A stretch of 35,059 bases of DNA, from assembly GCA_018240685.1 (NCBI GenBank), contig JAFEFG010000047.1:1-35059 (forward strand), given 5' to 3'. Each line of letters starts with the position of its first letter. The stretch's first letter is position 1. Positions 1-7,535 of this stretch are shown piece after piece. This stretch comes from Pseudomonadota bacterium (lineage in GTDB: Bacteria > Pseudomonadota > Alphaproteobacteria > Reyranellales > Reyranellaceae). The position numbers and the translations under genes are program-made. Below the pieces are notes generated by a model that saw only the letters and a program-made list of their open reading frames with translations, made no database searches and had not been told where the DNA came from.

Positions 1-1
1 C

Positions 2-163
2 GATTCTCTGCGCGCCGAATCGGTCGTGCTCGATCGACGTGTCTCGGACTCGCACAAGGGCTTCGGCATCGTCACCTGGCACACCAGGGGCTTCAACCAG
101 CGCGAAGAGCTCGCGATCGACTTCAAGCGCACCAATCTCGTTCGTCAGAGGGTTTCCGAGTAA
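2..163 (+). CDS. MaoC-like CoA-ester hydratase/dehydratase, C-terminal fragment
   Basis: This is the last 53 codons of a gene that begins before the window and ends in TAA at 161-163. The peptide contains GFGIVTWHTRGFNQREEL followed by DFKRTNLV. This is the pattern of the final beta strands of hot-dog fold MaoC proteins, where a 'V.WHT.GFNQR.E' strand is followed by 'F.RTNLV'. Such enzymes add or remove water across the double bond of enoyl-CoA esters. Its stop codon overlaps the ATG of the next gene (TAATG), so the two are probably translationally coupled in one operon with the acyl-CoA dehydrogenase, second MaoC, CoA-transferase and lyase. Because the catalytic N-terminal part lies outside the window, the substrate cannot be judged. 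A mesaconyl-CoA or beta-methylmalyl-CoA hydratase role is inferred only from the lyase downstream. Confidence 0.75.
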   Translation, partial: DSLRAESVVLDRRVSDSHKGFGIVTWHTRGFNQREELAIDFKRTNLVRQRVSE

Positions 164-1323
164 TGCCGTACATCACGGAAGAGCGCCGCATGATCCAGGA
201 GCAGGCGCGCGAGTTCACGCTCAACGAGGTCCTGCCCGTAGCCAACAAGCTCGACCCCGAGAAGGGCGACATCCCGATGAGCCTGCGCGAGAAGATGGCC
301 GAGCTCGGCTACTTCGGCATCCTCATTCCCGAACAGTACGGCGGGCTGGGTCTCGGCTGCTTCGAATATTGCCTCGTCACCGAGGAGCTGTCGCGCGGCT
401 GGATGAGCGTCGCCTCCATCATCGCGCGCGGCAACCTGCTGATCGGCGCGCACATGATGAGCGAGGAGCAGCGCTCGCTCTACCTGCCGCGCATGGCCAA
501 GGGCGAGTTCCTCGGTGCCTTCTCGATGTCCGAACCCAATGCGGGTTCCGACATCTCCAACATTTCCTGCCGCGCCAAGAAGGACGGCACGGGTTATCTG
601 ATCAGCGGCAACAAGTACTGGTGCACCTTCGCCGACGGCGCCGACTTCCTGATCATCATCGCTCGCACCTCGGATGCCCCGCCGGGCAAGCGCCATCTCG
701 GCCTCTCGATGTTCTTCGTCGAGAAGAAGCGCGGCGAGTTGCCGAAAGGCTGCAACGGCGCTCCGATCCCCAAGATCGGCTATTTCGGCTGGAAGACCTG
801 GGAATTGGCCTTCGACAATTTCCGGGTCGAGGCCAGCGACATGATCGGCGAGGAAGGCAAGGCCTTCTACTACGCGACGTCCGGTCTCGAGACCGCACGT
901 GCGCACACGGCCGCGCGCGCGATCGGCCTTGCCCAGGGGGCGCTCGACGACTCGATCGTCTATGCCAACGACCGCAAGCAGTTCGGCCATTCGATCTCGG
1001 ATTTCCAGGCGATCCGCTTCAAGCTTGCCGACATGGCCACGCAGATCGAGGCGGCGCGGCAGCTCAACTACTTCGTCTGCGAGCAGATCGATACCGGCCA
1101 GCGCTGCGACAAGGAGGCCTCCATGGCCAAGCTGTTTGCGTCCGAGATGGCCGAACGGGTGTGCAGCGAGGGCCTGCAGATCCATGGCGGCGCCGGCTAT
1201 ACGACCCTGCACGCGATCGAGCGCTACTGGCGCGATGCACGCCTCACCAAGATCTTCGAGGGAACGTCGGAAATCCAGAAGCGCATCATTTCCGACCGCC
1301 TGCTCGGCCGCGGGAGGAACTGA
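163..1323 (+). CDS. Acyl-CoA dehydrogenase family protein
   Basis: This 386-residue FAD-dependent flavoenzyme should introduce an alpha,beta double bond into an acyl-CoA thioester. The length is that of short/medium-chain acyl-CoA dehydrogenases. Visible family signatures are the FAD/substrate loop (FSMSEPNAGSDISN, about residues 120-134), the helix with YANDRKQFGHSISDFQ (about 271-286), the QIHGGAGYT motif and the C-terminal FEGTSEIQ. In the last of these, Glu366 sits at the usual catalytic base position. The ATG overlaps the preceding stop, and its own stop (TGA) overlaps the ATG of the next MaoC gene, so coupling is tight on both sides. It lacks the long N-terminal extension of ethylmalonyl-CoA pathway methylsuccinyl-CoA dehydrogenases, so it is not a standard Mcd. 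From context the substrate may still be a branched or dicarboxylic acyl-CoA, but the sequence does not prove this. Confidence 0.93.
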   Translation: MPYITEERRMIQEQAREFTLNEVLPVANKLDPEKGDIPMSLREKMAELGYFGILIPEQYGGLGLGCFEYCLVTEELSRGWMSVASIIARGNLLIGAHMMSEEQRSLYLPRMAKGEFLGAFSMSEPNAGSDISNISCRAKKDGTGYLISGNKYWCTFADGADFLIIIARTSDAPPGKRHLGLSMFFVEKKRGELPKGCNGAPIPKIGYFGWKTWELAFDNFRVEASDMIGEEGKAFYYATSGLETARAHTAARAIGLAQGALDDSIVYANDRKQFGHSISDFQAIRFKLADMATQIEAARQLNYFVCEQIDTGQRCDKEASMAKLFASEMAERVCSEGLQIHGGAGYTTLHAIERYWRDARLTKIFEGTSEIQKRIISDRLLGRGRN

Positions 1324-1802
1324 TGAAGGTCTCGACTCTCACCGGCAGGAACAACTACTTCGAGGACTTCACGGTCGGCGACGTCATGAAGCATGCCCGC
1401 GGCAAGACCGTCGAGCCGCTGGAGCAGGTCTGGATCACGAACGTGACCATGAATACGGCCGAAGGCCATTTCAACGAGCACCTCATGAAGTCGAGCAACT
1501 GGGGTCAGCGGCTGGGCTTCGGCGGCGTCACCATCTCGATGTGCATCGGGCTCGCGGCCGAGGACACGGCCGAGAATGCCCTGATGGAACTCGGCATGGA
1601 CAAGATCCGGCTCAAGGGTCCCGTCCATCACGGCGATACGCTCTATTGCTACACGGAGGTCCTCGAGAAGAAGGCTTCCGAGCAGCCGGATGCCGGCATC
1701 GTCCGGTTCAAGCACTACGGCGTGAACCAGGACGACAAGCATGTCTTCGAGGGCGAGCGCACCGTCCTGATCAAGCGGCGCAGCCACTGGGGGGACAGGT
1801 GA
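1323..1802 (+). CDS. MaoC family dehydratase (single hot-dog domain)
   Basis: This 159-residue protein has one hot-dog fold MaoC domain. The N-terminal YFEDFTVGD (12-20) is a typical MaoC opening. TMNTAEGHFNEH (42-53) matches the position of the hydratase motif, and GFGGVTISM follows. The C-terminal half has HHGDTLYCYTEV and FKHYGVNQDDKHVFEGERTVLIKRR, the usual last strands. In classic (R)-specific hydratases an Asp lies five residues before the catalytic His; here Asn44 occupies that place before His49. From memory, beta-methylmalyl-CoA dehydratase-type MaoC proteins also carry Asn there, so this may be a subfamily trait rather than a defect. I chose the ATG at 1323 because it overlaps the upstream TGA (1321-1323) and begins at the domain; the frame stays open far upstream, but that stretch is antisense-like extension. 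It may form a pair with the MaoC protein at the window start. Confidence 0.88.
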   Translation: MKVSTLTGRNNYFEDFTVGDVMKHARGKTVEPLEQVWITNVTMNTAEGHFNEHLMKSSNWGQRLGFGGVTISMCIGLAAEDTAENALMELGMDKIRLKGPVHHGDTLYCYTEVLEKKASEQPDAGIVRFKHYGVNQDDKHVFEGERTVLIKRRSHWGDR

Positions 1803-1808
1803 TCCACC

Positions 1809-1858
1809 GGACCGCGGGCTTCCAGCCTGCCCGCAGGCGCGCAGGACACGCGCGGTCC
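1809..1858. repeat. Nested palindromic element (REP-like) between maoC and CoA-transferase genes
   Basis: An outer perfect inverted repeat, GGACCGCG (1809-1816) and CGCGGTCC (1851-1858), encloses two alternative inner hairpins. These are GCGGGC/GCCCGC (1814-1819 and 1829-1834) and GCCTGC/GCAGGC (1825-1830 and 1833-1838). It fills nearly all of the 58-base gap and stops two bases before the ATG at 1861. A related core, CGCAGGC-TCCAG-GCCTGCG, lies at 16851-16869 inside a coding region. The palindromes are direct observation; the REP-like label is an inference from their form. Confidence 0.6.
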
Positions 1859-1860
1859 CG

Positions 1861-3084
1861 ATGAGCACTCCGCCTCTCGGTGCCCTCGACGGCCTGCGCA
1901 TCGTCGATCTCACGCAGATGCTCGCGGGCCCCTACTGCACGATGCTCCTGGCCGACCAGGGGGCCGAGGTGGTCAAGGTCGAGCCGCTGGACGGCGACCA
2001 TACCCGCATCGTCGGCCCGTACCACCCGGAGGACCGGCTGAAGGCCTTCGGTGGCTACTTCGCCTCGGTCAACCGCAACAAGAAGTCGATCGCCATCGAC
2101 CTCAAGCGTCCCGAAGGCCGCGATCTCGTGAAGCGTCTGTGCAAGGACGCCGATGCCGTTGTCGAGAACTACCGCGGCGGCGTCATGGAACGGTTGGGCC
2201 TGAGCTACGAGATGCTGCGTCAGGAGAATCCCCGCCTGGTCTACGCCACCATCCGCGGCTTCGGCGACAAGCGGACTGGCGCCAGCCCCTACGCCGACTG
2301 GCCGGCCTACGATGTGGTGGCCCAGGCCTTCGGCGGCGTGATGGCGATCACGGGGCCCGACAAGGATACGCCGATGAAGGTTGGCCCGGGCATCGGCGAC
2401 CTGATGCCCGCGACCATGTGCGCCGTCGGAATCCTGAGTGCCATCTTCCGCGCTCACAAGACCGGCAGGGGCCAGTTCGTCGATGTCAGCATGGTCGACG
2501 CCATCCTCTCGATGTGCGAGCGCATCGTGCACCAGCACGCCTATACGGGCGGCGTGCCGGTACCAGAGGGCAATCATCACCCCCTGCTTTGCCCGTTCGG
2601 TATGTTTCCGGCCAAGGACGGCTTCATCACCATTGCTGCCCATGCCGACGCCCATTGGCCGATCCTCTGCCGCCTCATCGGGCGGCCGGAGATGGGCACG
2701 GACCCCCGCCTCGCCACCGTCCAGGACCGGCGTGCCAACCAGGATGAGATCATCGACGCGGTATCCGATTTCACCCGCCGCCACACCAAGCAGGAGCTGT
2801 TGAAGCACTTCGGCGGCCAGGTCCCGTTCGGCCCGGTGAATGACGTGCGCGACGTCTTCGCCGACCCCCATTTCGCAGTGCGTGATATGGTCATCCGAGT
2901 GCCCCATCCCGGGCTCGAGGAAGAAACGGCCGTTGCCGGCGTGGCGATCAAGATGACCGAAACGCCAGGCCGCGTGCGCCACCGAGCCCCCTTGCTCGGG
3001 GAGCACACGGACGAGTATCTGCAATCCATTGGCTGCGGCGCGGAGCAGATTGCCCGCCTGCGTGCCGAGAAAATAGTCGCTTGA
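1861..3084 (+). CDS. CaiB/BaiF family (class III) CoA-transferase
   Basis: This 407-residue member of the formyl-CoA transferase/CaiB/BaiF family moves CoA between a donor thioester and a carboxylic acid. The N-terminal LDGLRIVDLTQMLAGPYCTMLLADQGAEVVKVE is the family opening. It is followed by NRNKKSIAIDLK (71-82), NYRGGVMERLGL and YDVVAQAFGG (150-159). Asp180 in GIGDLMPAT occupies the position of the aspartate that forms the acyl-enzyme anhydride. GQFVDVSMVDAIL and VPFGPVNDVRDVFADPHF are also typical. The length agrees with the family. The start has no visible Shine-Dalgarno sequence and directly follows a nested palindrome, so translation initiation could depend on RNA structure. By context it probably activates the free acid taken up or processed by this operon, with succinyl-CoA or another CoA ester as donor (inference). 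Confidence 0.93.
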   Translation: MSTPPLGALDGLRIVDLTQMLAGPYCTMLLADQGAEVVKVEPLDGDHTRIVGPYHPEDRLKAFGGYFASVNRNKKSIAIDLKRPEGRDLVKRLCKDADAVVENYRGGVMERLGLSYEMLRQENPRLVYATIRGFGDKRTGASPYADWPAYDVVAQAFGGVMAITGPDKDTPMKVGPGIGDLMPATMCAVGILSAIFRAHKTGRGQFVDVSMVDAILSMCERIVHQHAYTGGVPVPEGNHHPLLCPFGMFPAKDGFITIAAHADAHWPILCRLIGRPEMGTDPRLATVQDRRANQDEIIDAVSDFTRRHTKQELLKHFGGQVPFGPVNDVRDVFADPHFAVRDMVIRVPHPGLEEETAVAGVAIKMTETPGRVRHRAPLLGEHTDEYLQSIGCGAEQIARLRAEKIVA

Positions 3085-3094
3085 GGAGACCAGA

Positions 3095-4012
3095 ATGACC
3101 GACCGCCCGCCCCGCCGCGCCCGCCGAGTCCAGCTTTCGACGCCGGGTTCCAGCGAGAAGATGATCCAGAAGGCGGCCACGTCCAAGGCCGACCACGTCT
3201 TTCTCGACCTGGAGGACGCCGTCGCCCCCAGCCAGAAGCGCGAGGCCCGCAAGAAGATCATCGAGGGGCTGAAGAGCCTCGATTGGACGGGCAAGACCCG
3301 CTGCGTGCGCATCAACGATCTCACGACCGAGTACGCCTTCGAGGATATCATCGAGGTGGTCGAGGGGGCCGGTGAGCATCTCGACACCATCATGATGACC
3401 AAGGTGCTCACGCCGGCCGATGTGCTGTTCGCGGACAAGCTGCTGCACCAGCTCGAGAAGAAGCTGAAGCTGAAGCGCCGGATCGGCCTCGAGGCCCTGA
3501 TCGAGGAGGTCGAGGGCCTTCAGAACGTCGATGCGATCGCCAAGTGCACGCCGCGCCTGGAATGCCTGGTGTTCGGCATGGGCGATTTCTCGGCCTCCAT
3601 GGGCGTCACCAACAAGAATGTCGGCGAGACCGACGGCTATCCGGGCGATATCTGGCACTATGCCCGCTTCCGCCTGGTGATGGCCTGCCGCGCCGCCGGC
3701 ATCGATCCGGTCGACGGTCCGTTCGCGGACTTCCGCAATCCCGATGCCTATCGCGAGGAGTGCCGCCGCTCGATGATCCTGGGTTGCGTCGGCAAGTGGG
3801 CGATCCATCCCTCCCAGATCGACATCGCGCTCGACGTCTACTCGCCCAAGCCTGAAGACGTGGCCCGCGCCCGCAAGCTCGAGAAGGCCTATGCCGAGGC
3901 AGAGGCGCAGGGCCTGGGTGCCATCAACATCGATGGCGTCATGGTCGACGTCGCCTCGATCCGCATCCTGCGCAACACGATCCTGAACAAGGCCGACCTC
4001 TACAAGATGTAA
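3095..4012 (+). CDS. HpcH/HpaI (CitE-like) CoA-ester lyase, malyl-CoA/beta-methylmalyl-CoA lyase-like
   Basis: This 305-residue TIM-barrel lyase cleaves (or in reverse condenses) beta-hydroxyacyl-CoA esters. In related Mcl enzymes the products are glyoxylate plus acetyl- or propionyl-CoA. Signatures are LSTPGSSEKM (14-23), VFLDLEDAV (35-43), VRIN with Arg72, and two acidic Mg2+ ligand candidates: Glu137 in ALIEEVEGL and Asp164 in FGMGDFSASMG. The C-terminal part has DPVDGPFADFRN and GKWAIHPSQI. The FSASMG, VDGPF.DF and GKWAIHP.Q elements recall Rhodobacter Mcl1 more than citrate lyase CitE. The start has GAGGAG at 3083-3088, overlapping the upstream stop. It probably carries out the final carbon-carbon cleavage of the operon's pathway. 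Citramalyl-CoA lyase is the main alternative. Confidence 0.9.
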   Translation: MTDRPPRRARRVQLSTPGSSEKMIQKAATSKADHVFLDLEDAVAPSQKREARKKIIEGLKSLDWTGKTRCVRINDLTTEYAFEDIIEVVEGAGEHLDTIMMTKVLTPADVLFADKLLHQLEKKLKLKRRIGLEALIEEVEGLQNVDAIAKCTPRLECLVFGMGDFSASMGVTNKNVGETDGYPGDIWHYARFRLVMACRAAGIDPVDGPFADFRNPDAYREECRRSMILGCVGKWAIHPSQIDIALDVYSPKPEDVARARKLEKAYAEAEAQGLGAINIDGVMVDVASIRILRNTILNKADLYKM

Positions 4013-4031
4013 GGGGCTGGAGGCGCCCGGC

Positions 4032-5213
4032 ATGAAACGCGCGTTCATTCCGGTCGCCTCCATGCTGGCGATCCAGGTGATGATTTCGCTGAGCGTCCTG
4101 TCGCTCAGCGTGATGATGCCGGCGGTCGCTCAGGATCTGTCGATCGATCCCAAACTGGTCGGCATCTTCACGGCCATCATCTATGCGGTCGCGGCGGTCA
4201 TGGCGCTGGCAGCCGCGGGGCCCATTCTGCAGCTCGGCGCCGTCCGGGTCTGTCAGGCCGCCCTCCTCATGGCCGCGATCGGCCTCGCCCTGAATTCGAT
4301 GGCCCTGGTTGTTGCCACAGTCCTGGCTGTCGCCTGTATCGGTGCGGCGCAGGGCCCCATCAATCCCGCCTCGGCTCACATCCTCGCGCAGCGCGTGCCG
4401 CGAGAATATTTCGGCATGGTGTTCTCCCTGAAGCAGACCGGCGTGCCGATCGGCTTCGCGCTCGCGGGCCTCGTTTTTCCCTGGCTGCTGTCGTTCATGG
4501 GCTGGCGCGGCGCGAGCCTTACTGCCGCTGGTGCGGCCGTCCTGGCCGCGATCCTGGTCGAGCCGTTGCGCCCCCGCCTCGACGTCGTCAGCCGCAGCGG
4601 CCACACCTCGTCCGGCATCTGGCGCTCGATCCGATTCGTCATGGCGCACGAGCAACTGCGGGTTCTGGGGTGCTCGGCCTTCATCTATGTGATCGCCCAG
4701 CACACCTTCACCTTCTATCTGGTCACCTATCTCTACGAACATTGCGGCCTGTCCATTGCCCGCGCAGGCGCGCTGCTTTCCGCTTCACAGCTCGTCGGGA
4801 CCGGCGTCCGGTTGGTGAGCGGCGGCATGGGCGATCGGTTTCCGCGCATCCTGCTGCTCGGCTGGACTGGCATCGGCATGGCCATCGGCAGCATTGCGGT
4901 CGGCCTGCTCGACGAAACGACGCCCTTCTGGCTGATCGCCCTCGCGGTGCTTTGCTACGGCTCCGTCGTCATCAGCTGGAACGGAACCTCGCAGGCCGAA
5001 TTCGCTCACCTGTCGCCGCCGGGAGAGGCTGCGGCCATTGCCGCGGTACAGACCGCCCTCGCCTTCTCTGGCGCCGTGTTCGGCCCGCCGCTCTTCGCCC
5101 TGATCGCTTCCCAAGTCAGTTACCGCGCCGCTTTCCTTGCCGTCGCTGCCTGCGTTCTCGGAGCGGCCTTCTGGCAGATTCTGGTCGGCAGACGACGCCC
5201 GAGCCCGGCTTAG
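4032..5213 (+). CDS. MFS transporter
   Basis: This 393-residue, largely hydrophobic protein has the length and about twelve membrane segments of the major facilitator superfamily. The first segment follows a short basic N-terminus (MKRAFIPVASMLAIQVMISL). A central cytoplasmic loop at about residues 180-205 contains the charged stretch EPLRPRLDVV. RLVSGGMGDRFPR (about 257-269) is the loop between segments 8 and 9, in the form common in MFS proteins. GGAGG-type ribosome binding bases (GGAGG, 4019-4023) lie eight bases before the ATG, and only 19 bases separate it from the lyase gene, so it belongs to the same operon. I infer uptake of the organic acid that the operon metabolises. Its last bases overlap the convergent gene at 5210. 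Confidence 0.9.
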   Translation: MKRAFIPVASMLAIQVMISLSVLSLSVMMPAVAQDLSIDPKLVGIFTAIIYAVAAVMALAAAGPILQLGAVRVCQAALLMAAIGLALNSMALVVATVLAVACIGAAQGPINPASAHILAQRVPREYFGMVFSLKQTGVPIGFALAGLVFPWLLSFMGWRGASLTAAGAAVLAAILVEPLRPRLDVVSRSGHTSSGIWRSIRFVMAHEQLRVLGCSAFIYVIAQHTFTFYLVTYLYEHCGLSIARAGALLSASQLVGTGVRLVSGGMGDRFPRILLLGWTGIGMAIGSIAVGLLDETTPFWLIALAVLCYGSVVISWNGTSQAEFAHLSPPGEAAAIAAVQTALAFSGAVFGPPLFALIASQVSYRAAFLAVAACVLGAAFWQILVGRRRPSPA

Positions 5214-5509
5214 CGCGGCTCCTTCTCGCCGAGCGCCACATACTGCCGTTCGCCCGTTGCGGGATTGTAGAAGACGTCGACGATCTTGCCTGTCTCCGGG
5301 TCGACGAACCGTTCCGACGTCTTCACCCAGTTTCCGCCGGGACTGCGGGACTCGAGCCGCTTGTACAGCACGCGCTCTCCCAGCGTGCCGACCAGAAGCA
5401 GGCCGCCTGAAACCAGCAGCCACCAGGCCAGGTCCGACCCGTAGCCGGTAGCGGCAATTCCTCCGAACAGCATCGCCATGCCGGCCGCGACGACCGCGAT
5501 GCGGAGCAT
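5210..5509 (-). CDS. Small two-TM membrane protein of unknown function
   Basis: This 99-residue protein has two hydrophobic segments, roughly residues 3-22 and 27-45. A basic stretch (ERVLYKRLESR) and a soluble C-terminus with FVDPETGKIVDVFYNPATGERQYV follow. The repeated 'DPETGK/NPATGE' wording suggests a short beta-hairpin tail. I do not recognise a named family. It starts two bases after the stop of the YbjQ-like gene and so is likely its operon partner, translated by coupling. Its TAA overlaps the end of the convergent MFS gene by four bases. Confidence 0.75.
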   Translation of the reverse strand: MLRIAVVAAGMAMLFGGIAATGYGSDLAWWLLVSGGLLLVGTLGERVLYKRLESRSPGGNWVKTSERFVDPETGKIVDVFYNPATGERQYVALGEKEPR

Positions 5510-5511
5510 GC

Positions 5512-5838
5512 TCAGGGACTGACGGGCTCGAGGATCACGGCCGTGCCATAGGCCACGATCTCGCTCATCGTCTGTCCGATCTCGGACGAATCGAAGCGCA
5601 TCATGATGACGGCATTGGCACCCATCGCCGTGGCGTTGCCGACGAGGCGATCGACGGCGTGGCGTCGTGCCTCCTCCAGAAGCTGCGTGTATTCGTGGAT
5701 CTCGCCACCGACGATTGAACGCAGGCCGGCCATCAGGTTTCCACCGATCCCACGGCTGCGCACGACAACCCCGAACACCTGTCCCAGAGTCCTGGCAACG
5801 CGGTACCCGGCAACCCCCTCGGTGGTGGCGATGATCAT
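5512..5838 (-). CDS. YbjQ/UPF0145 (DUF74) family protein
   Basis: This 108-residue protein has the UPF0145 (YbjQ) pattern: MIIATTEGVAGYRVARTLGQVFGVVVRSRGIGGNL in its first third, then GGEIHEYTQLLEEARRHAVDRL and GANAVIMMRFDSSEI. The family forms small oligomeric beta-rich rings, and its function is not established. I chose the ATG at 5838 because the family begins with 'MI..TT', its usual length is about 105 residues, and GAGGGGGAT lies just upstream. The frame is open to another ATG at 5859 with no such site. It is divergent from the solute-binding protein gene at 5935, so the 96 bases between them must hold both promoters. Confidence 0.88.
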   Translation of the reverse strand: MIIATTEGVAGYRVARTLGQVFGVVVRSRGIGGNLMAGLRSIVGGEIHEYTQLLEEARRHAVDRLVGNATAMGANAVIMMRFDSSEIGQTMSEIVAYGTAVILEPVSP

Positions 5839-5934
5839 CGCGATCCCCCTCGTCATCAATTTCGCTGCAAAGAAGGGCGACCTACGCCGCCATATGCATG
5901 AATGCTAGCATCGGCCGGATTTTGGAGGAAACGT

Positions 5935-7521
5935 ATGAAGCGTAGTTTTGCGTTAGCATTGTTATCGATTTTGCTGTTCGCGCCGCTTGTCGATGCCTCG
6001 GCGCAGAAGGCCGGCGGTATCCTGCGGGTCTCACATCGCGACAATCCGCCGAGCGCCTCGATCCACGAAGAGGCCACCATTTCCACCGACATGCCCTTCA
6101 TGGCGGTCTACAACAATCTCGTCGTCTTCGACCCGGCCACCAAGCAGAACGATCCGGACCATATCGTTCCCGATCTTGCGACGTCGTGGAAATGGAGCGA
6201 GGACGGCACCAAGCTCACCTTCCAGCTGCGCGACGGCGTCAAGTGGCACGACGGCAAGCCCTTCACGAGCGCCGACGTGAAGTGCACCTGGGACATGCTG
6301 ATCTCGCCGGAGCCGAAACTGCGCAAGAATCCGCGCAAGCCCTGGTACTTCAATCTCAAGGAGATCACGACCAATGGCGATCATGAGGTCACCTTCCATC
6401 TCGGCCGGCCTCAGCCGTCACTCCTCACCATGCTCGCCGGCGGCTTTTCGCCGGTCTACCCCTGTCACGTGACGCCGGCGCAGATGCGTACGCATCCGAT
6501 CGGCACCGGTCCGTTCAAGTTCGCCGAGTTCAAGCGGAACCAGTCGATCAAGCTCGTGAAGAACCCGGACTACTGGAAGAAGGGCCGCCCCTATCTGGAC
6601 GGCATCGAATACACGATCATCCCAAGCCGGGCGACGTCGACCCTCGCTTTCATCGCCGGAAAGATCGATCTCACTTTTACCGGCGAGATCACGGCGCCGG
6701 TATTGGCCGACATCAAGAAGCAGGCGCCGTGGGCGCAATGCGAGATGCTGCCCACCAACACCCAGGCCAACTTGCTGGTGAATCGAGACAAGCCGCCTTT
6801 TGACAATCCCGATATCCGCAAGGCCATGGTGTTGTCGATCGATCGTTCGGCTTTCAATACCATCATCGGCCAGGGCGGAAACCGGCTGGGCGGCGCGATG
6901 TTGCCGCCGCCGGAGGGCTTGTGGGGTATGCCGCCTGAATTCTTGGCAACTGTCGCTGGATACGGTGCCGATCACGAGAAGAGCCGCGCGGAGGGCCGCA
7001 AGCTTATGAGTGCGCTCGGCTACAGCGCCGAGAAGCCGCTCAAGATCAAGGTCTCAACTCGCGATATCGCGCTCTATCGCGATCAGGCGGTGTTGCTCAT
7101 CGACCAGCTCAAGCACGTTTATATCGATGGCGAATTGGATCCGATCGAAACAGCGGTTTGGTACAACCGCCTGGCACGCAAGGACTACACCGTTGCGCTC
7201 AACGTCCAGGGTGTCGGCATCGACGATCCGGATGTCGTCTTCTACGAGACCTTCGCCTGCAAGTCGGATCGCAACTACACGAATTACTGTAATCCCGAGG
7301 TCGAGAAGCTGTTCGACAAGCAGTCGCAGATGACCGACCGCGAGGCACGCAAGAAGCTCGTCTGGGAGATCGACAAAAAACTGCAGGAAGACGGCGCCCG
7401 CCCCGTCATCGAACACGACTGGGGCGCGACCTGCTGGCGGCCCGAGGTGAAAGGCCTCAACCTGGCGGTCAATACGATCTACAATCACTGGCGCTTCGAG
7501 GACGTCTGGATCGATCGCTGA
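5935..7521 (+). CDS. ABC transporter substrate-binding protein, family 5 (peptide/nickel type)
   Basis: This 528-residue periplasmic binding protein is of the DppA/OppA type. A Sec signal peptide (MKRSFALALLSILLFAPLVDASAQ) precedes the mature protein. Family 5 features include VFDPATK..D..HIVPDLATSW, FQLRDGVKWHDGKPFTSADVKCTWD (about residues 96-120) and IGTGPFKFAEFKRNQSIKLVKNPDYWK. LSIDRSAFN follows further on. GGAGG at 5924-5928 sets the start at 5935 rather than the upstream ATG at 5902. Only 14 bases separate it from the VOC gene, so they are probably co-transcribed. No permease or ATPase gene follows, which makes it an orphan binding protein in this window. The substrate is unknown; family 5 proteins bind peptides, sugars, opines and other solutes. 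Confidence 0.93.
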   Translation: MKRSFALALLSILLFAPLVDASAQKAGGILRVSHRDNPPSASIHEEATISTDMPFMAVYNNLVVFDPATKQNDPDHIVPDLATSWKWSEDGTKLTFQLRDGVKWHDGKPFTSADVKCTWDMLISPEPKLRKNPRKPWYFNLKEITTNGDHEVTFHLGRPQPSLLTMLAGGFSPVYPCHVTPAQMRTHPIGTGPFKFAEFKRNQSIKLVKNPDYWKKGRPYLDGIEYTIIPSRATSTLAFIAGKIDLTFTGEITAPVLADIKKQAPWAQCEMLPTNTQANLLVNRDKPPFDNPDIRKAMVLSIDRSAFNTIIGQGGNRLGGAMLPPPEGLWGMPPEFLATVAGYGADHEKSRAEGRKLMSALGYSAEKPLKIKVSTRDIALYRDQAVLLIDQLKHVYIDGELDPIETAVWYNRLARKDYTVALNVQGVGIDDPDVVFYETFACKSDRNYTNYCNPEVEKLFDKQSQMTDREARKKLVWEIDKKLQEDGARPVIEHDWGATCWRPEVKGLNLAVNTIYNHWRFEDVWIDR

Positions 7522-7535
7522 CCAGGGAACCACGC

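Noticed and set aside
1771..3438. Long minus-strand open frame opposite the CoA-transferase and lyase genes
   Set aside because: It is antisense to two clear enzyme genes, is rich in His/Asp/Arg/Val as GC-rich antisense frames are, and shows no family motif.
5902..5911. Palindrome ATGCTAGCAT and an upstream ATG for the family 5 binding protein
   Set aside because: The upstream start would put eleven extra residues before a normal signal peptide and has no ribosome site; the palindrome is short and unsupported.
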